Below, piece after piece: positions 5,397 through 6,633 of a DNA stretch of 6,633 nucleotides. Position 1 is the first letter of the stretch; the number at the start of each line of letters is the position of its first letter. The DNA comes from Verrucomicrobiales bacterium (GTDB taxonomy: Bacteria > Verrucomicrobiota > Verrucomicrobiia > Verrucomicrobiales > DEV007). The stretch spans positions 5,846 to 12,478 of the forward strand of contig PAHQ01000067.1 of the NCBI GenBank assembly GCA_002705125.1, given 5' to 3'. The position numbers and the translations under genes were made by a program. The notes below the pieces were generated by a model, which worked only from the letters and a program-made list of their open reading frames with translations, was not told where the DNA came from and did no database searches.

Positions 5397-6633
5397 TTAC
5401 TCCGATGAGGAGCTATCTAATTCTCTTTGCTTAATTTTTTTAAGATCTTGTAATTCAAGAAGCTGTCTTTCTATCAAATTGATCTTTTTGTTTAAATCCT
5501 CAATTTCACTCTTAAGAGAACTCGCATTGCCAGAACTTTTCAATTTAAGAGAGTTTATAACTTTTATCAGATCGAGGCTAGGTATGGCGTAGCTTTTAAC
5601 TCTTCCACCTCTAGCAATATTGACTCCAACAACCTTTCCATCTAAATTCACAATTGGACCGCCACACTCATCTGGTCTAATCGTTAGATCGTGTTGTAAG
5701 GCGTTCGGAAAATCTACCCTTTTATTACTCAGTGGACCTCCGAACTGCGCTCCAGGATCAGGCATTGATAATTGAGGTTGAACGTTAGACCTAGAACCTA
5801 ATACTGCTGTTACAGTTTTTTTCTTGTTGTTTCTAAGGTAAAGAATTTCTATTTCATCGGAAGGCTTCAGCCCAGAAACTGATTTAGCTAATTCTGACGG
5901 CGAGTTGATTTCTTTTCCGTCAATCTTCAAGATAACATCTCCATCTTTGATGCCCGCTTTATCCGCACCCGAACCATTCTGAACCATTGTCACTTTTACC
6001 CCATCAGGAGTATTTTCCATACCAACCCCTAAAAATCCTCTATCATTAATTGAAAGGTTTCTTGGGGCAACACTAGCTACTCCAACAGCAATAGGGTAAT
6101 CAAGCGTGCCAGAAGCAGCCAAAAATGACCCCAACTCGACTGAATTGCTGTCATCAAAATCAACGGCTTTTAGTCCATCAATATTTACTTTTATTAGAGC
6201 TATGTCCCATCTTTCATCCGTATTGATAAGAGTAAATGCTGATTTTCTTCCATCTGTAAATAAACACTGCGCTCCCTTTTTGGGTAATTCGCTGGCCTTT
6301 GTAACAAGAAGACCACTTGGATCAATCACCGTACCAAGAGCAACCTGATCGCCTTTTTTGTTAATAATACTCGCCGTAGAATCGATGACTCCGGCAATCA
6401 CGGGTTTATACTCTGAAAAAACACTTTTGTGATCTTTTTCATTTCTGGAAGGTCTCTTTTTTTCAAGCTGGGCCTGATAAAACTTCATGAGGTCAGCCAT
6501 CCTTGGATCGTTCATGTCTAGCTCTAGGCCGCCATTTCCTGGAGTCTGAAGACCTTCGTCGTTCCATAACTCCTGAGCTTTCCTAACCAAGTCTTCCATT
6601 AGATCAGAAAGACCATTCTCAGCATCAGGCTTT
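5397..6633 (-). CDS. HtrA-like trypsin-fold protein with nested PDZ domain, catalytically degenerate (5' end outside window)
   Basis: Numbering here is from the ATG at 6599, but the frame stays open to the right edge, adding KPDAENGLSDL before that Met. With no Shine-Dalgarno site at 6599, the true start, probably with a signal peptide, lies outside the window. The first half of a trypsin-like fold covers about 66-178, with GTVIDPSGLLVTKASEL (89-105) and RWDIALIKV (130-138). A PDZ domain follows at about 188-268 (GFLGVGM, then KAGIKDGDVILKIDGKEINS). The second half of the fold resumes at about 297-347, with DECGGPIVNLDGKVVGVNIA (310-329) and YAIPS. A coiled-coil-like, charged C-terminus spans about 361-396. 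Compared with HtrA, the catalytic His position (TNNHV) is S103, Asp is kept as D132, and the Ser of GNSGGP is C312. It is therefore probably not a classical serine protease and may act as a binding or scaffold protein. Export and partner are inferred. The oxidoreductase follows after 74 bases. Confidence 0.85.
   Translation of the reverse strand, partial: KPDAENGLSDLMEDLVRKAQELWNDEGLQTPGNGGLELDMNDPRMADLMKFYQAQLEKKRPSRNEKDHKSVFSEYKPVIAGVIDSTASIINKKGDQVALGTVIDPSGLLVTKASELPKKGAQCLFTDGRKSAFTLINTDERWDIALIKVNIDGLKAVDFDDSNSVELGSFLAASGTLDYPIAVGVASVAPRNLSINDRGFLGVGMENTPDGVKVTMVQNGSGADKAGIKDGDVILKIDGKEINSPSELAKSVSGLKPSDEIEILYLRNNKKKTVTAVLGSRSNVQPQLSMPDPGAQFGGPLSNKRVDFPNALQHDLTIRPDECGGPIVNLDGKVVGVNIARGGRVKSYAIPSLDLIKVINSLKLKSSGNASSLKSEIEDLNKKINLIERQLLELQDLKKIKQRELDSSSSE

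Overview
This window carries seven co-directional genes, all on the minus strand. Transcription runs from the right edge (6633) to the left edge (1). Both edge genes are cut: the one at the right lacks its 5' end and the one at the left lacks most of its 3' part. Spacers are short (10 to 110 bases) and there is no gene-free stretch above 300 bases. I see no tRNA, rRNA, CRISPR array, insertion sequence or phage gene.

The right part (about 6633 to 1718) is an accessory or envelope block. It begins with a trypsin-fold protein that has lost its catalytic His and Ser and appears to carry a PDZ domain nested inside the protease fold. Next come a Gfo/Idh/MocA-family NAD(P)-dependent oxidoreductase, a membrane-anchored von Willebrand A (VWA) protein with TonB-like topology, and a secreted formylglycine-type sulfatase. 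The sulfatase ends in a long AT-rich hairpin that overlaps its stop codon. The left part (1610 to 1) is a translation cluster: ribosomal protein L31 (rpmE), peptide chain release factor 1 (prfA), and the start of prmC, the methyltransferase that modifies the GGQ glutamine of release factors. The prmC fragment is only 140 bases long and was found by translating the edge.

The base composition looks AT-rich by eye. A secreted Cys-type sulfatase, a Gfo/Idh/MocA enzyme, a membrane-anchored VWA protein and a degenerate HtrA-like protein next to rpmE-prfA-prmC suggest the Planctomycetota-Verrucomicrobiota-Chlamydiota group. A marine, Opitutae-like verrucomicrobium is my best guess. This is inference from gene content, not a phylogenetic placement. 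None of the six visible start codons has a convincing Shine-Dalgarno sequence.

Functionally, the PrmC-RF1 pair is an enzyme and its substrate. The sulfatase and the oxidoreductase would fit scavenging of sulfated or unusual sugars, but their substrates cannot be read from the sequence. I found no complete undescribed system. The strongest items for a second look are the nested-PDZ pseudoprotease and a perfect 13-bp inverted repeat whose 3' arm runs into the oxidoreductase start codon.
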